Shown one piece after another: positions 5,984-6,134 of a stretch of DNA of 6,134 nucleotides. Position 1 is the stretch's first letter; every line of letters begins with the position of its first letter. Source of the stretch: an uncultured Micavibrio sp. (GTDB lineage Bacteria; Pseudomonadota; Alphaproteobacteria; Micavibrionales; UBA1664). Under the pieces are notes generated by a model that saw nothing but the letters and a program-made list of their open reading frames with translations, searched no databases and was not told where the DNA came from. Made by a program: the position numbers and the translations under genes. The stretch covers positions 1 to 6,134 of the forward strand of contig CAJXOI010000055.1 of assembly GCA_913057885.1 (NCBI GenBank), in the 5' to 3' direction.

Positions 5984-6134
5984 TTATTCAACCTTTGCAA
6001 TTCTCAGGACATTTGTTGAGCCTATTGTCCCAAAAGGCACACCGGCAGTGATGACCAAACGATCCCCTTTCTCAGCGAATTTTTTGGCACGGGCAATCCG
6101 CGATGCGCGTGTGACCATGTCATCAAAATTATCA
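5984..6134 (-). CDS. pyk: Pyruvate kinase, partial (C-terminal 49 residues)
   Basis: Pyruvate kinase makes pyruvate and ATP from phosphoenolpyruvate and ADP, the last step of glycolysis. Only the end of the C-terminal regulatory domain is present; the gene continues past the right edge. The 49 visible residues end with KGDRLVITAGVPFG, then TNVLRIAKVE and a TAA stop, matching the GDxVVVTAGxPxGxxGxTNxLRI signature at the end of the family. None of the catalytic domain is visible, so the call rests on this signature. It is convergent with the cytochrome c gene. Confidence 0.93.
   Translation of the reverse strand, partial: DNFDDMVTRASRIARAKKFAEKGDRLVITAGVPFGTIGSTNVLRIAKVE

Noticed and set aside
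5969..5988. Possible terminator between the cytochrome c gene and pyk (TAGAT pairing with GTCTA, then TTATT)
   Set aside because: The stem is only 5 bp with a G-U pair and no G-C-rich core; it is too weak to call, although its overlap with the stop codon resembles the signal at 3052-3076.
1..6134. Mobile element, phage, CRISPR, toxin-antitoxin or defence system
   Set aside because: There are no transposase or integrase motifs, terminal repeats, spaced direct repeats or small paired ORFs. All space is taken by housekeeping genes and one pilin-like gene.

Overview
The window is an ordinary, densely packed chromosomal segment from an alphaproteobacterium of moderate GC content (mid-40s percent by eye). 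The assignment rests on three things. The order rmuC-def-fmt is typical of that class. A membrane-anchored CycM-type cytochrome c faces a prephenate dehydratase whose ACT domain carries the alphaproteobacterial LESY form of the ESRP motif. Der carries NKxE instead of NKxD in its first GTPase domain. The small pilin-like gene has an N-terminus (GNVLVYILLAVALFAALTYA) of a kind I associate from memory with Micavibrio-like and other uncultured Alphaproteobacteria. The order or genus cannot be fixed from the sequence alone.

Layout: positions 1-2408, minus strand, hold rmuC -> def -> fmt, with fmt cut by the left edge. Gaps are 9 and 3 bp, so this is probably one operon; def and fmt are the paired enzymes that remove and add the N-terminal formyl group. 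A 19-bp divergent gap leads to a plus-strand gene for a secreted or membrane pilin-like protein (2428-3069), which ends in a likely weak intrinsic terminator. The essential ribosome-assembly GTPase gene der (3111-4532, plus) follows from its own promoter. It converges, 3 bp apart, on pheA (4536-5360, minus). A 92-bp divergent region separates pheA from a CycM-like cytochrome c (5453-5971, plus), which converges, 12 bp apart, on the 3' end of a pyruvate kinase gene (5984 to the right edge, minus).

The genes do not form one pathway. They cover translation (def, fmt, der), DNA maintenance (rmuC), aromatic amino acid synthesis (pheA), respiration (cytochrome c) and glycolysis (pyk). I found no mobile element, CRISPR array, tRNA, rRNA or new multi-gene system. 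No stretch over about 100 bases lacks a gene.

The most interesting points concern expression signals and one unknown gene. The three plus-strand genes lack a usable Shine-Dalgarno sequence. Two of them have a TATAC(T/C) -10 box exactly 7 nt before the ATG, which predicts leaderless mRNAs. The minus-strand genes def and pheA instead have clear AAGGA ribosome binding sites. The pilin-like gene differs from der in isoleucine codon use and has no recognisable function.
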